Below are positions 9,532 through 19,025 of a DNA stretch of 45,306 bases, piece by piece. Origin of the DNA: Candidatus Poribacteria bacterium (lineage in GTDB: Bacteria; Poribacteria; WGA-4E; WGA-3G); contig JAAXHO010000170.1 in the NCBI GenBank assembly GCA_012270795.1, positions 26,426-71,731 on the forward strand. Direction: 5' to 3'. Each line of letters opens with the position of its first letter. Within the stretch, counting starts at the first letter, position 1. Below the pieces are notes generated by a model that worked only from the letters and a program-made list of their open reading frames with translations, searched no databases and was not told where the DNA came from. Made by a program: the position numbers and the translations under genes.

Positions 9532-10266
9532 TCAAGAAAAATCTATTTGTAAACTCTGATTTCGCTCCAAAAGTCCTTGAAGCACTTCCATATCCCGAAT
9601 TAGATTGTCTTTAATATGTAAACGCATTAAACCCGTTAGATTTGCTATAGGATCAATGTTTCTGATTTGATTCTTATCCAATGCTAAATGTGTCAATTCT
9701 GCCAAACCAGCAAGAGGGGAAAGATCAGATATTTGATTTCCGCTAAGCCATAAATGCGTGAGGTGTTTCAAATTAGAAAGCGGTTTGACATCACTCAGTT
9801 GATTCCGTCTTATGTTTAGCAACCGCATATGAGTCAAGTTTGCAAGAGATTTTATGTCGCTAAGTTGATTATCCCAAACTCCTAACTCTGTGAGTTGCGT
9901 CAATCCACTAATAGGTGCGATGTCGCTGATCTGATTTTCACCGAGGCCTAATTTCGTGATTTGCTTTAAATTTGCAAGTGGCGTAATATCCCTGATTCGG
10001 TTGTCCCAGAACTCTAAGTACGTCAGTTCTGTCAATCCAGCAATAGGCGTAATATCCCTAATCTGATTCTTTTGAAGTTCTAAAACTCTTAATCCTGTTG
10101 CCTTCTCCAATCCTGTTAAGTCTTTAATGTCTTTTTCTTCGGCATGTAGTTTCTCTAATTCTTCCAATTTGCCTTGGGGGATAGGATCGGTTGGACGTAG
10201 CCCCAGTGCCTCTCGGATGGCAGCAGCCAAGTTAGGATCCGGTATTGTTACAGTCAAATTTTCCAT
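9532..10266 (-). CDS. Internalin-like leucine-rich-repeat protein
   Basis: A 244-residue protein made almost wholly of eight 22-residue LRRs of the pattern LTxLTxLxLxxNQISDIxPL, after a short N-terminal cap (VTIPDPNLAAAIREALGL). It has no signal peptide, unlike its paralogue at 11502-12371, and starts directly at the cap. The cap, the LEKATGL linker and the repeats are shared with both upstream paralogues, so the three arose by tandem duplication. LRR arrays of this type bind proteins. The partner is unknown. Without a signal it is either cytoplasmic or has lost its export sequence. It is third in a same-strand row, separated from the second by about 165 bases that hold two palindromes. Confidence 0.85.
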   Translation of the reverse strand: MENLTVTIPDPNLAAAIREALGLRPTDPIPQGKLEELEKLHAEEKDIKDLTGLEKATGLRVLELQKNQIRDITPIAGLTELTYLEFWDNRIRDITPLANLKQITKLGLGENQISDIAPISGLTQLTELGVWDNQLSDIKSLANLTHMRLLNIRRNQLSDVKPLSNLKHLTHLWLSGNQISDLSPLAGLAELTHLALDKNQIRNIDPIANLTGLMRLHIKDNLIRDMEVLQGLLERNQSLQIDFS

Positions 10267-10337
10267 AGGGTAATATTCCTTTCAAAATAGTGTAGCATTT
10301 TATAGTAGATTATACAATTAATTCTACATTCTGAGTT

Positions 10338-10416
10338 GTAGGAGTGATCTTTGGTCGCGACTAAAGATCACCCCTACAGAAGAGACCGTACGGTCGCGAC
10401 TAAAGGTCGCTCCTAC
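10338..10416. repeat. Two diverged palindromes of the GGTCGCGAC type
   Basis: A hairpin at 10338-10377 (GTAGGAGTGATC...GATCACCCCTAC around GGTCGCGAC) is followed by a partial copy at 10392-10416. They are variants of the palindrome in the centre of family B elements. They lie between two LRR genes and could attenuate transcription. Confidence 0.65.
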
Positions 10417-10431
10417 AGAAGATGTGTATAA

Positions 10432-11469
10432 TTACTTCAATAATTCACCATAGTTTCCTGCTGGAGGAATCTCAATATCAATAGCCAGATCAGGAAGTTG
10501 TTTTTTGAGTTTTCGGAGCGGTTCCATATCCTGAATTGGATTGTCTTTAATCCATAAGTCTGTCAAATGTGTCAATCCAGCAAGTAGTGTAATGTCTCTG
10601 ATATAATTTTTGCTGAGGTATAATTCTTTTATCTGTGTCAATTCTGCAAGCGGTATAATGTCCTTTATTTGATTCCTATCAAGAAGTAAGTTTGTCAATT
10701 GCGCTAAGTTAGCAAGCGGTGTGATGTCGCTAACCTGATTGTTTTGCATCTCCAAGTATACCAACTGAGACAATTCCGCGATCGGTTTTATGTCGCTAAT
10801 TTGATTATGACCGAGCAATAAAGATCTAAGATTCGTTAATTTTACAAGTTCCGTAAGATCCTTGATATGATTATTATGAAGGTATAGACTTGTTATTTGA
10901 GTTAAGTTAGCGATTGGTGTGAGATCGTTAATTCGATTATACCCGAGGTTTAATTTTGCTAACTGCTTCAATGTTTTGAGTGGTTTGATGTCACTAATCT
11001 GGTTTTCATAGAGGTGTAACGCTTTCAGTTGTGTTAATTTAGCAAGTGGTGTGATGTCACTGATCTGGTTCTTACCAATGTTTAACTCTTTTAATTGTGT
11101 TAATTTAGCAAGTGGTGCGATGTCACTGATCTGGTTTCCACTGAGGTATAGTTGCGTTGTAAGTTGTGTCAGTCCAGCGATTGGTGTGATGTCACTGACC
11201 TGATTGTCGTAGAGTATCAACTCTGTTAGCTGGGTCAATCCTTCAAGTGGTGTGATGTCATTAATCTGATTCTTGTAAAAATTTAAGACCTTTAAACCCG
11301 CGGCTTTTTCCAATCCTGTTAAATCTCTTATATTTTTTTCGCCAGCGTATAGTTCCTCTAATTTTTCCAATTGATTTTGTGGGATAGGATCGCTTGGAGA
11401 TAAGTCGAGCGTTTCGCGCATTGCGGCGGCTAAGTTGGAATCTGGTATTGTCACAAATGGACTCGTCAT
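10432..11469 (-). CDS. Internalin-like leucine-rich-repeat protein
   Basis: 345 residues with about twelve LRRs of the 22-residue internalin type after the same cap as its neighbours (VTIPDSNLAAAMRETLDL). One repeat (LTTQLYLSGNQ) carries one extra residue. No signal peptide and no clear Shine-Dalgarno sequence before 11469, so expression may rely on coupling to the gene 32 bases upstream. The C-terminus (KLKKQLPDLAIDIEIPPAGN) is nearly identical to that of the gene at 11502-12371, but here seven more residues, NYGELLK, are encoded by a copy of a short repeat also present at 38432-38461. This suggests recombination between the two 3' ends. Confidence 0.85.
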   Translation of the reverse strand: MTSPFVTIPDSNLAAAMRETLDLSPSDPIPQNQLEKLEELYAGEKNIRDLTGLEKAAGLKVLNFYKNQINDITPLEGLTQLTELILYDNQVSDITPIAGLTQLTTQLYLSGNQISDIAPLAKLTQLKELNIGKNQISDITPLAKLTQLKALHLYENQISDIKPLKTLKQLAKLNLGYNRINDLTPIANLTQITSLYLHNNHIKDLTELVKLTNLRSLLLGHNQISDIKPIAELSQLVYLEMQNNQVSDITPLANLAQLTNLLLDRNQIKDIIPLAELTQIKELYLSKNYIRDITLLAGLTHLTDLWIKDNPIQDMEPLRKLKKQLPDLAIDIEIPPAGNYGELLK

Positions 11470-11501
11470 AACATAATATTTCGTTAGACTATTGGAGTAT
11501 T

Positions 11502-12371
11502 TTAGTTTCCTGCTGGAGGAATCTCAATATCAATAACCAGATCAGGAAGTTGTTTCTTGAGTTTTCGGAGCGGTTCCATATCCTGAATTGAATTTTCCGT
11601 GAGGTATAATTCCTTTAACTGTATTAGATTCGTGATTGGTTTCATGTCGCTGATCTGATTCCGGTTTAGTGATAACACTTCCAATTGCGTCAAATTCGTG
11701 AGTGATTGTATATCGCTGATTTTATTATCAGAGAGGTATAACGTTGTCAACTGTGTCAACTTTGCAAGCGGTTTTATGTCACTAACTTGATTCAACTCAA
11801 TTCCTAATCTTGCTAACTGTGTTAAATCAGTAAGTGTATTTATGTCACTGATCTGGTTTTTATCTAACCATAACAACTCCAACTGTGTCAAGTTAGCAAG
11901 TGGTTTTATGTCGCTGATTTTATTATCAGAGAGGTATAAATTAGTCAGTTGTGTCAAGTTAGTAAGTGTATTTATATCACTGATTTGATTCGCAACGATA
12001 TCTAAATCTATTAACTGCGTTAAACTTGTCAGAGGTGTTATATCACTAATCTGATTATCCCCAAGGTATAAGTTTGTCAATTGGGTTAGTTCTGAGAGAG
12101 GTGCCAGGTCCTCAATCTGATTCTTACGAAGTTCTAAAGTCTTTAAACCTGTTGCCTTTTCTATTCCCATTAAGTTTTTTATACCTTTGCTGTCAGCACT
12201 AAGTTTCTCTAATGCCTGAAATTTCTTTTGTGATATAGGATCATTTGGACCTAAACCGAGTGCTTCGCGCACAGCTGCGGCTAGGTTATCATCTGAAATT
12301 GTCACTTCTGGTCCAGCTGAGCAACTGAGGAAAATCACTAATAATACAAACAGACTGAAAATGCGTTTCAT
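11502..12371 (-). CDS. LRR lipoprotein, internalin-like
   Basis: About 289 residues from the ATG at 12371. A TTG four codons upstream is the other option, and both have weak ribosome-binding sites. The N-terminus MKRIFSLFVLLVIFLSC is a lipoprotein signal with the lipobox cysteine at about residue 17, so the protein should be lipid-anchored. It carries the shared cap (VTISDDNLAAAVREALGL) and about nine 22-residue LRRs. As the first gene of the tandem set it is the only one with an export signal. The role is probably protein binding at the cell surface. Confidence 0.87.
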   Translation of the reverse strand: MKRIFSLFVLLVIFLSCSAGPEVTISDDNLAAAVREALGLGPNDPISQKKFQALEKLSADSKGIKNLMGIEKATGLKTLELRKNQIEDLAPLSELTQLTNLYLGDNQISDITPLTSLTQLIDLDIVANQISDINTLTNLTQLTNLYLSDNKISDIKPLANLTQLELLWLDKNQISDINTLTDLTQLARLGIELNQVSDIKPLAKLTQLTTLYLSDNKISDIQSLTNLTQLEVLSLNRNQISDMKPITNLIQLKELYLTENSIQDMEPLRKLKKQLPDLVIDIEIPPAGN

Positions 12372-12417
12372 AATCTTTACCAAATGGGCACGCCCTGCTG
12401 GACGCGCCCTCCTTTTA

Positions 12418-15400
12418 TCATCCCTTATTCAGAACTTCGTCCAAATTAAGGATAAGGTTTGCAATCATCGTCCATATAGCGACTTCGACTGCATCCAATT
12501 TTGGGTCAGGTTTGGATTCACCGACTGCAATCAATTCTTTGGCTGCCTCTGGGTCCGCTTGCATATCTTCTGCGTGTGCCTGCATTGTTTCAAGGAGCAG
12601 TTTTGCTTCCGTTGGTTTCGGTTCGCGTGCGGTTGCCATCTCAAAGATGTAAGCAATTCTTTCCTCAGGTGTGTTGCCACCTTCCTTGATCGTGCGTTCT
12701 GCGAAAACGCGCGCCGCCTCAAAGAACTGCGGATCGTTCATCAACATCAATGCCTGCATCGGTGTATTTGTACGTTCACGACGGATTGTGCATGCCTCTC
12801 GTGATGGTGCATCCAAGATATTCATCTGTGGCGGTGGTGCAGTTCGCTTCCAGAATGTGTACAGACTTCTACGATACACCTTATCAGCCCCAGAATCTTT
12901 CCTAAAGGTGTCAGTATTGGATCCAGTAAATCCAACGGCTTTCCAGAGTCCACCCGGTTGCGGAGGCTTAACACTCGGACCACCGATACGTTTATACAAC
13001 AACCCACTAACAGCCAAAGCGTTATCACGCACGATTTCAGCATCTAACCGATACCTTGGTGCGCGGGAAAGTAGCAGGTTGTCCGCGTCACGTTCTAACT
13101 TTTCACGTGTAACCCGTGAGCTCTGCATATATGTTGCGGAGGTTAGCATCAACTTCTGCATTGCTTGCATGTCCCAACCAGAGTCAACAAATTCAGTGGC
13201 AAGCCAATCAAGAAGTTCTGGATGTGTAGGCGGACTGCCTTGTGTCCCGAAGTCCTCTGATGTCCTCACAATACCAGCTCCGAAAACGTTTTGCCATAGA
13301 CGGTTGACCGTAACACGTGAAGTGAGTGGATGTTTGCGCGAAACTAACCATTTTGCAAGCGTCAATCGGTTCGGTGGTGATCCTCTCACAATCGGTGGTA
13401 GTACTGCGGGTGTCTGAGGGTGAACCTGCTCTCCACGGTGTTGATATTCACCGCGTTCAAGGAGGTATGCACCGCGTGGTTCAGCGCGTTCCTGCATCAC
13501 CAATGTTGTGGTAAGCGAATTGTTGAGAGAATTTCTCTTGTTTTGAATATCCGTAATGTCCGCGTAGAGTTTCTTCAATCCTTCATCCGTTGAAACATTC
13601 CGACGGTAGTATTCCCGAATTTGCGTCTGTTGATTACCGTTGCGTTTACCTCTGTCAACTGCTACCGTATCAACAATGTTCGCTGTTACCATCGGTGCAT
13701 CAGATTCCATGCGGAAGAAGAAACCTGACGGACCAGAATAGTTGACAACTTTTAGCAATAAAGCATTGTTGCCGGGGTTCAGTTGGATTTGAACCTTATC
13801 CGTATCTGGCGCAGCATCACGTTGAATATTGCTTGCAAGCACCTCCGCTTGGTTCACCCACACCTTCAACGCATCGTTGCTACTGAGATAAAGTGTTGCT
13901 TTCTGTTTGGTTTCGGAAGCGATATTTCGATAAAGATAGGTCGCGCTGTTTTCACCGACAATATCGTTATGTACCTGTCCATCTTTCCAATGCGCCTGTT
14001 GTTTCCACGTCAATTCTTGCGAACCGACCTTGAATTTGTCCTTCGTATTGACAGGTTTCGTTTCCGGTTCATAAACATTATAGAAAGCAATGTTGCCGTG
14101 TTCTGCAGTAAAAGGACCAACAGAATTCCAGTTCCCAAGCGATACTTTAGAACCTATCGGATAAATTGTTGGTGCATCAGTGACAGCAAGTCTGAACCGG
14201 CCGAAGTGGTGTTTAGCGTGCTGAGATTCGTGTTTAAGACGAATTCTGACCAATCCACCTGCTTCACTTCCCAACGGATTTGCAACAAGGAAGATCGCTT
14301 GTCTACTGTTCCCACGATTATTATTGCTTTCCAATCCCCATCCTGTTTCAGCATTGTCATCAATAGCATTGGTAATGACAAAATCACCGTTTGCCTGTTC
14401 TTTGTCTGCCCAGGCTTTTATAATGGGAATAGATATCCAAGGGTCTTTGGCTTCTGCAGGTTCTGCTGTTTCTTCCGCGGGTTGTGTTGCATTGTTTTCT
14501 GTTGCTACTTCTTCAGCGGGTTTTTCAATCTCTTGCTTCTGATCTGTAGCAGCATCTTCACCTTGTTTTTCTGCGTCTTGCGTCCCATCTGCATCGGGTG
14601 CTGTTTCCTCAACTGGTGCATCTTCAGCAGGTTTGTCAGCCCCCTTTTCTGATGGTGTTTCTTCTGCTGCTTTTGCAGCTTCTTCTGCTCTTTTTGCTTC
14701 TTCTGCTGCTTGCTGTATTGCTTCAGCCGCCTTCTGTGCAGCTTCCTTAGCAGAATTTAAGGCGTGTTCCGCTTCTGAAGGTGGAACAATGTCAACCAAA
14801 AAACCGGTCAAAACCACGTTACTATTATCACTACGTCCGATACCACTTCCGGGTAAGGAACTATCAGGCATCGCTTCCAATCGCACGGCACTCCATTTAC
14901 CAGGTGGTATTTTAGCAATAACCTCATATACCTCTTTATCTGGATTCGTGCCACTTGCTAAAACGGAATTGTCATCTCGGATTTCAACCGTTGCCCCACC
15001 TTGCGAAAGCACGACCTCTGGTTTGATATGTGTCCACCGCGGCATTCTGTTTTCCCAAGCAATTTGTGCAGCATCAATATGTGGTAGAGCACCCTTGCTC
15101 TGTGCGTCCAAATCCTTTATCTGTTCATCATATTTTTCAAGTTGTGCCTTTTGCTCTGCTGTCGGCAACTTCACTACCGGTGGGGAATCCTTACGATTAC
15201 CGTCCATCGCATTTTCAGTGATATTGTTGAAATACGCAAAAAGTTGATAATATTCCTTCTGTGAAATCGGGTCATATTTATGGTCGTGGCACTGCGCACA
15301 CCCAGCAGTCAATCCCATCCAGACAGTTGACGTGGTATTGACTCTATCAACAGCATATCGGACATAGTATTCCTCAGTGATAGAACCGCCTTCGCTTGTT

Positions 15401-16320
15401 GTAACATGGCACCGATTGAAACCGGTTGCAACACGTTGGTCAAGGGTCGGTTCCGGTAATAGGTCCCCTGCTAACTGCTCAATCGTGAACTGGTCAAAAG
15501 GCATATTGTTGTTGAATGCCTTAATAACCCAATCCCGATACGGCCACATCTCACGGTAGTTGTCTAAATGCAGTCCGTGGGTGTCGCCATACCGAGCAAC
15601 GTCTAACCAGAAACGCGCCATGTGCTCGCCATATTCAGGCTTTTTCATGTAACTATCAATGAGTTTGTCGTAAGCATCGGAGGAATCATCGTTAAGAAAG
15701 TTATGTATCTCTTCAAGTGTTGGTGGTAAACCTGTAAGGTCGAAACTTAAGCGTCTGATAAGTGTGCGTTTGTCGGCTGCTCCAGCAGGTTGTAATCCCT
15801 CTTTTTCGAGCCGTGCAAGTATGAACGCATCAATCGGATTTTTTACCCAACCACTGTTAGTGACCTTCGGTAGTGTTGGACGCACAGGTGTCGTAAATGC
15901 CCAATGTTCCTCCCACTTAGCACCTTCGCTTATCCATTGCTTGATGGTCTCTATCTGTTCTTCTGTTAACGTTTTGTTGAAATCTTCTGGTGGCATCCGA
16001 CGAAACTCGTCTTCAGAAGTAATGCGAAGATACAACTCACTCTCTTCTGGTTCATTAGGAACGAGAATCGGAAATCCGCTTGGGTCAGAAAACGCACCTT
16101 CCTTCGTATCAAGGCGAAAGTTTCCCTGCCGAGTTTTTTCGTCTGGCCCGTGGCAGGCAAAACAGCTATCCGCCAAAATTGGTCGGATATCCTGGCTATA
16201 ACTCACTGTGGTTTCTTTAGTTTCATGGTGTTCTGCAGAAGCAATCGGCAGTCCCAACACAACAATGCACAAACATATTAACATTACTATTAGCGGAACA
16301 GAACTTTTAGCACTTTTCAC
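12418..16320 (-). CDS. Planctomycete-type cytochrome with PSCyt1, PSCyt2 and PSD1 domains
   Basis: I chose GTG at 16320 because AAGGAG stands nine bases before it and it begins a clean signal peptide ending ASA; codons further up would place extra sequence before the signal. The 1300-residue exported protein has a PSCyt1 haem motif CFACH near residues 53-57, a PSCyt2 (DUF1549) domain with CAQCHDHKYDPI, an Ala/Glu-rich linker of about 110 residues, a discoidin-like or carbohydrate-binding-like middle part, and a C-terminal PSD1 (DUF1553) domain with NRLWQNVFGAGIV and a THPELLDWLA segment. Such proteins are abundant in Planctomycetes and related groups and are suspected to act in periplasmic electron transfer or polysaccharide breakdown. 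The function is not proven. It is monocistronic with its own promoter. Confidence 0.9.
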   Translation of the reverse strand: MKSAKSSVPLIVMLICLCIVVLGLPIASAEHHETKETTVSYSQDIRPILADSCFACHGPDEKTRQGNFRLDTKEGAFSDPSGFPILVPNEPEESELYLRITSEDEFRRMPPEDFNKTLTEEQIETIKQWISEGAKWEEHWAFTTPVRPTLPKVTNSGWVKNPIDAFILARLEKEGLQPAGAADKRTLIRRLSFDLTGLPPTLEEIHNFLNDDSSDAYDKLIDSYMKKPEYGEHMARFWLDVARYGDTHGLHLDNYREMWPYRDWVIKAFNNNMPFDQFTIEQLAGDLLPEPTLDQRVATGFNRCHVTTSEGGSITEEYYVRYAVDRVNTTSTVWMGLTAGCAQCHDHKYDPISQKEYYQLFAYFNNITENAMDGNRKDSPPVVKLPTAEQKAQLEKYDEQIKDLDAQSKGALPHIDAAQIAWENRMPRWTHIKPEVVLSQGGATVEIRDDNSVLASGTNPDKEVYEVIAKIPPGKWSAVRLEAMPDSSLPGSGIGRSDNSNVVLTGFLVDIVPPSEAEHALNSAKEAAQKAAEAIQQAAEEAKRAEEAAKAAEETPSEKGADKPAEDAPVEETAPDADGTQDAEKQGEDAATDQKQEIEKPAEEVATENNATQPAEETAEPAEAKDPWISIPIIKAWADKEQANGDFVITNAIDDNAETGWGLESNNNRGNSRQAIFLVANPLGSEAGGLVRIRLKHESQHAKHHFGRFRLAVTDAPTIYPIGSKVSLGNWNSVGPFTAEHGNIAFYNVYEPETKPVNTKDKFKVGSQELTWKQQAHWKDGQVHNDIVGENSATYLYRNIASETKQKATLYLSSNDALKVWVNQAEVLASNIQRDAAPDTDKVQIQLNPGNNALLLKVVNYSGPSGFFFRMESDAPMVTANIVDTVAVDRGKRNGNQQTQIREYYRRNVSTDEGLKKLYADITDIQNKRNSLNNSLTTTLVMQERAEPRGAYLLERGEYQHRGEQVHPQTPAVLPPIVRGSPPNRLTLAKWLVSRKHPLTSRVTVNRLWQNVFGAGIVRTSEDFGTQGSPPTHPELLDWLATEFVDSGWDMQAMQKLMLTSATYMQSSRVTREKLERDADNLLLSRAPRYRLDAEIVRDNALAVSGLLYKRIGGPSVKPPQPGGLWKAVGFTGSNTDTFRKDSGADKVYRRSLYTFWKRTAPPPQMNILDAPSREACTIRRERTNTPMQALMLMNDPQFFEAARVFAERTIKEGGNTPEERIAYIFEMATAREPKPTEAKLLLETMQAHAEDMQADPEAAKELIAVGESKPDPKLDAVEVAIWTMIANLILNLDEVLNKG

Positions 16321-16426
16321 TGGAATACACTCCTTTTTCAATGTGGCTTGCGATATAAAATTTGTCATACAGAATATTGTTTTATGTAACGTGACGACAA
16401 TCAAAAAGTTTAAAAACGACGATTCA

Positions 16427-16456
16427 ATTTTAAGATGTTAAAGGTCTTATTGTCAA
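16427..16456 (-). promoter_or_regulatory. Sigma-70-like promoter for the PSD1 cytochrome gene
   Basis: On the minus strand TTGACA (16456-16451) and TAAAAT (16432-16427) are 18 bases apart. It predicts a leader of about 100 bases before the GTG at 16320. The family A element starts only 20 bases upstream. Confidence 0.6.
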
Positions 16457-16476
16457 TACTTTTTTGATTTAGGGAT

Positions 16477-16798
16477 GCAGAGGCATTCAATTGTCAAAAT
16501 GTACTCTATGTAGGAGGGGTTTCAATCCCGATTTCCCAGCTTCTGTAGGAGCGACCTCCTGGTCGCGACCGAGAGGTCGCTCCTACCTTAAGGAACCTAT
16601 GTTATACGATTTCTAAATGATAATCTTACATTATTTCGTAGGTCGGGTTTCCCAAGCTCTACCCATAGGTGTCAATTTAAGAAATGAAACTCTTGTTGGA
16701 GGGGTTTCTAACCCCGATTTTATGCCATTCCACTCTGCTATCGGGGTTAGAAACCCCTCCAACAACAACAACGAAACCCGACAATTGAATGCTTCTGC
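16477..16798. repeat. Inverted-terminus element (family A), long copy
   Basis: The left end GCAGAGGCATTCAATTGTC at 16477 is the inverse of the right end GACAATTGAATGCTTCTGC finishing at 16798, with one mismatch. Inside lie the GGTCGCGAC palindrome (about 16543-16587), part of a GTAGGTCGGGT repeat, and a further hairpin GGGGTTTCTAACCCCG / CGGGGTTAGAAACCCC at about 16701-16759. No open reading frame of note. Confidence 0.8.
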
Positions 16799-17040
16799 CT
16801 TTCCATATAAAATATTTGCTTTTTGGGGTGTAAAATGTTATACTTCTATTAGTTTGCTAAATAGCGTTCCCACCTCGTAGCATGCTTAGTTAAGAATGTT
16901 TTCCACCGGCGTGGAAAGTGGTAAGCAAGCAGTGGTGAAATCCTTGGCAAAATATAAACATATCATAGTTGTTTGTGTGCGGAAAGGTTCTTTGTGCATG
17001 GCAACTGTATCTATTGTATGACACAATACAGGAGGAAGAA

Positions 17041-17835
17041 ATGAACTTAAAGATTTTGGTGATTGGATTTTTGTTTTTGAGTTTAAGTATCATGGCAACC
17101 GTGAGTGAAGCGGTAAAGGATGCGGATATAGTCCTATATCTCCCATTTGATGAGGGCAGTGGGAACACAACAAAAGACCAATCGAACCATAATAATGATG
17201 GCACGCTCCACCAAGTGCAATGGGCAGAAGGTAAGTATGGTAAATCGGTAGAGTTCAGTGGCGCAGCGGGGGGATGGGTAGAAGTTCCCGATTCGCCTTC
17301 GTTGGACATCACCGAGCAGATTACGTTGATGGCGTGGGTCTACCCGACGCAGTTTACAAATGAGTGGTTTCGCATCGTCAACAAGTGTTGGGCAGGCGAC
17401 ACAACACCGTGGATGGTATACGGTTTCTACGAACAAGCCGGAACAATGGGGCGAATCGGTTTTACCATCGCAGTTGATGGTGGACAAGAAAAACTTTGTA
17501 GAAGCGGCACAACACCGCAGTTACCAACGAATGAATGGAGCCATATCGCGGCTACCTACGATGGTCAGATGATGCGACTTTATCAGAACGGTGTTGAAGT
17601 GTTGTCGGCAGCGCATACAGGTACAATAGATACAAATGATGTACCTGTCGCGATTGGTCGTAACAGTGAAGGCAATCGTGAACATTATATTGGCCGCGTT
17701 GATGAGGTCGTTATCTGGAAAACTGCGCTGGATGCATCTGAAATCAATCTGTCAATGGACACTCCTGCAGCTGTTGAACCAGGAGGCAAACTACCTGTCC
17801 GATGGGGACATCTCAAAGAACGACGTATAAATTAA
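17041..17835 (+). CDS. Exported LamG/concanavalin-A-like domain protein
   Basis: The ATG at 17041 follows a perfect AGGAGG and begins a signal peptide (ILVIGFLFLSLSIMATVSEA), so the 72 bases of open frame before it are not coding. The 264-residue product is one Laminin_G_3 domain: DIVLYLPFDEGSGNTTKDQS at the start, VEFSGAAGGWVEVPDSPSL, WSHIAATYDG and LYQNGVEV, then YIGRVDEVVIWKTALDASEI at the end. Such domains bind sugars or proteins outside the cell. The tail GGKLPVRWGHLKERR resembles the tail of the CBM9-like protein at 34041-34745 and may be a sorting signal. Confidence 0.86.
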   Translation: MNLKILVIGFLFLSLSIMATVSEAVKDADIVLYLPFDEGSGNTTKDQSNHNNDGTLHQVQWAEGKYGKSVEFSGAAGGWVEVPDSPSLDITEQITLMAWVYPTQFTNEWFRIVNKCWAGDTTPWMVYGFYEQAGTMGRIGFTIAVDGGQEKLCRSGTTPQLPTNEWSHIAATYDGQMMRLYQNGVEVLSAAHTGTIDTNDVPVAIGRNSEGNREHYIGRVDEVVIWKTALDASEINLSMDTPAAVEPGGKLPVRWGHLKERRIN

Positions 17836-17840
17836 AAAGT

Positions 17841-17865
17841 AGGGCGCGGTTTCAAACCGCGCCCT
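17841..17865 (+). terminator. GC-rich hairpin after the LamG gene
   Basis: A perfect inverted repeat, AGGGCGCGGTTT and AAACCGCGCCCT, starts six bases after the stop codon. It is followed by only two T residues, so it could be a terminator or just a stabilising stem. Confidence 0.5.
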
Positions 17866-17910
17866 TCCATACCGAATGGCAAGCAGGAGATTTTGTTGAG
17901 GTGCAACAGA

Positions 17911-18519
17911 ATGGCATTTAGTGATTTCAAAACGATCCCTGATGTTCAAGAGAGATTTGGGATACGGCATGTGGAAAATGACTTTATAGAGCCTAAAAAC
18001 GGCACGAGTCCTTCGGAACAATTTCTACAAGAGTTTGATTTTAACCGCGAATATATTGATGTTCTTACCTCCGAAGGCGCAAGGTGTGAGGCAATTATCT
18101 TCCCTGTTTTGCGTGAAGTCTATAAAGGGTATGCTGAGAATTACGCACTCTGGATAAAAAAGCCGATTTCCTATGATGATGTGCTGAGCGGTACACCAGA
18201 TTATTTCATTTCAACACGATCTGAGTTGGGTAAACTCGTTGTCGGCACACCGTTGATAATGTTGGTTGAGGCAAAGAAGAACGATTTTGAGGTAGGTTGG
18301 GGACAATGTCTCGCGGAGTTAGTCGCCGCGCAAAAGATTAACGAAGATACGGAACACCCTGTGTTTGGTATTGTCAGCGATGGAACGTTCTGGCAGATTG
18401 GACATCTTGTCGGCGAAACCTCCACCCAAAATCGAACGAGTTTTATTGTGGATAATTTGCCTGTCCTGTTTGGTGCTATTGATTCTGTTTTCAAAGCAGC
18501 AAAAAACTCCTGCCCATAA
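17911..18519 (+). CDS. PD-(D/E)XK nuclease-like protein
   Basis: The ATG at 17911 has GAGG nine bases before it. The 202-residue product carries GTPDYFIS at about residues 90-97 and LIMLVEAKK at about 110-118, the separated Asp and E-x-K pattern of the PD-(D/E)XK nuclease fold. A Gln in the following helix (GWGQCLAELVAAQ) also fits. This is the size and shape of stand-alone proteins related to the N-terminal part of type I restriction subunits. No methyltransferase or specificity subunit is adjacent. A second, different protein of this fold is coded at 19144-20322. The activity is inferred only. Confidence 0.65.
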   Translation: MAFSDFKTIPDVQERFGIRHVENDFIEPKNGTSPSEQFLQEFDFNREYIDVLTSEGARCEAIIFPVLREVYKGYAENYALWIKKPISYDDVLSGTPDYFISTRSELGKLVVGTPLIMLVEAKKNDFEVGWGQCLAELVAAQKINEDTEHPVFGIVSDGTFWQIGHLVGETSTQNRTSFIVDNLPVLFGAIDSVFKAAKNSCP

Positions 18520-18722
18520 GCATTTTTACCAATTTGTGTGAACCTATCAGTTTATCCCATAGATCTAATTTCCGAAGAATACGTCGTGTTTTTCTATTGT
18601 AGGTGGGTTCTGTGCTCCACCGTTGTTGGTTACTACATTTTATAGCAAACTAACGCCAAATGCACGCGTGGAGTCAGCAAGGTTTTACGTGATCTGGTAA
18701 ATTCATTCCTTACGATGGAACC
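18520..18722. other. Short intergenic region
   Basis: About 200 bases between convergent genes. A GTGGGTTCTGTGCTCCACC hairpin lies at about 18603-18622. I see nothing else. Confidence 0.3.
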
Positions 18723-18947
18723 TTAGGATGGAAGTGTGCGGATTTTTCCTGTCACTTCCACAACGACAGGAAATCCCTCAAATGTTGCATCGTTTTTGAA
18801 TTTTTGCGCGATGGGAAAATGTGCGTCTACCACATAAACCCGTAACGCCTCGGAATTTTCATGGCGACCAATGCCAACTCCCACAAAACCCTCCTCGAGA
18901 CGATAACGGTCCCGAAGGTGCTTCTTTGCTTCAGAAATCGCTTTCAT
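18723..18947 (-). CDS. Small conserved-looking protein, unknown function
   Basis: 74 residues, with a good AGGAG twelve bases before the ATG at 18947. The sequence GVGIGRHENSEALRVYVV followed by GFPVVVEVTGKIR resembles the N-terminal strand pattern seen at the start of some trypsin-like or Nal1-like proteins, where a GVGVG motif precedes a PV-x-VE-x-TG strand. Here nothing follows, so it could be a stand-alone small domain or a truncated gene. It has no signal or membrane segment. I do not assign a function. Confidence 0.55.
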   Translation of the reverse strand: MKAISEAKKHLRDRYRLEEGFVGVGIGRHENSEALRVYVVDAHFPIAQKFKNDATFEGFPVVVEVTGKIRTLPS

Positions 18948-19025
18948 GCGTCTGCTCCTTTTTTTCCAACAATGGTTACGCCGTAGTAATCAAGAACGAA
19001 GCCTAGTGTCCTGTCCAGACTTATT

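Noticed and set aside
13783-14652. Long plus-strand open frame of about 289 codons
   Set aside because: It lies antisense to the PSD1 cytochrome gene, with extreme Phe/Cys/Ile content, as expected for a shadow frame.
16799-17040. N-terminal extension of the LamG protein from 16969
   Set aside because: The extra residues contain many Cys and Trp and are followed by AGGAGG and a perfect signal peptide starting at 17041.
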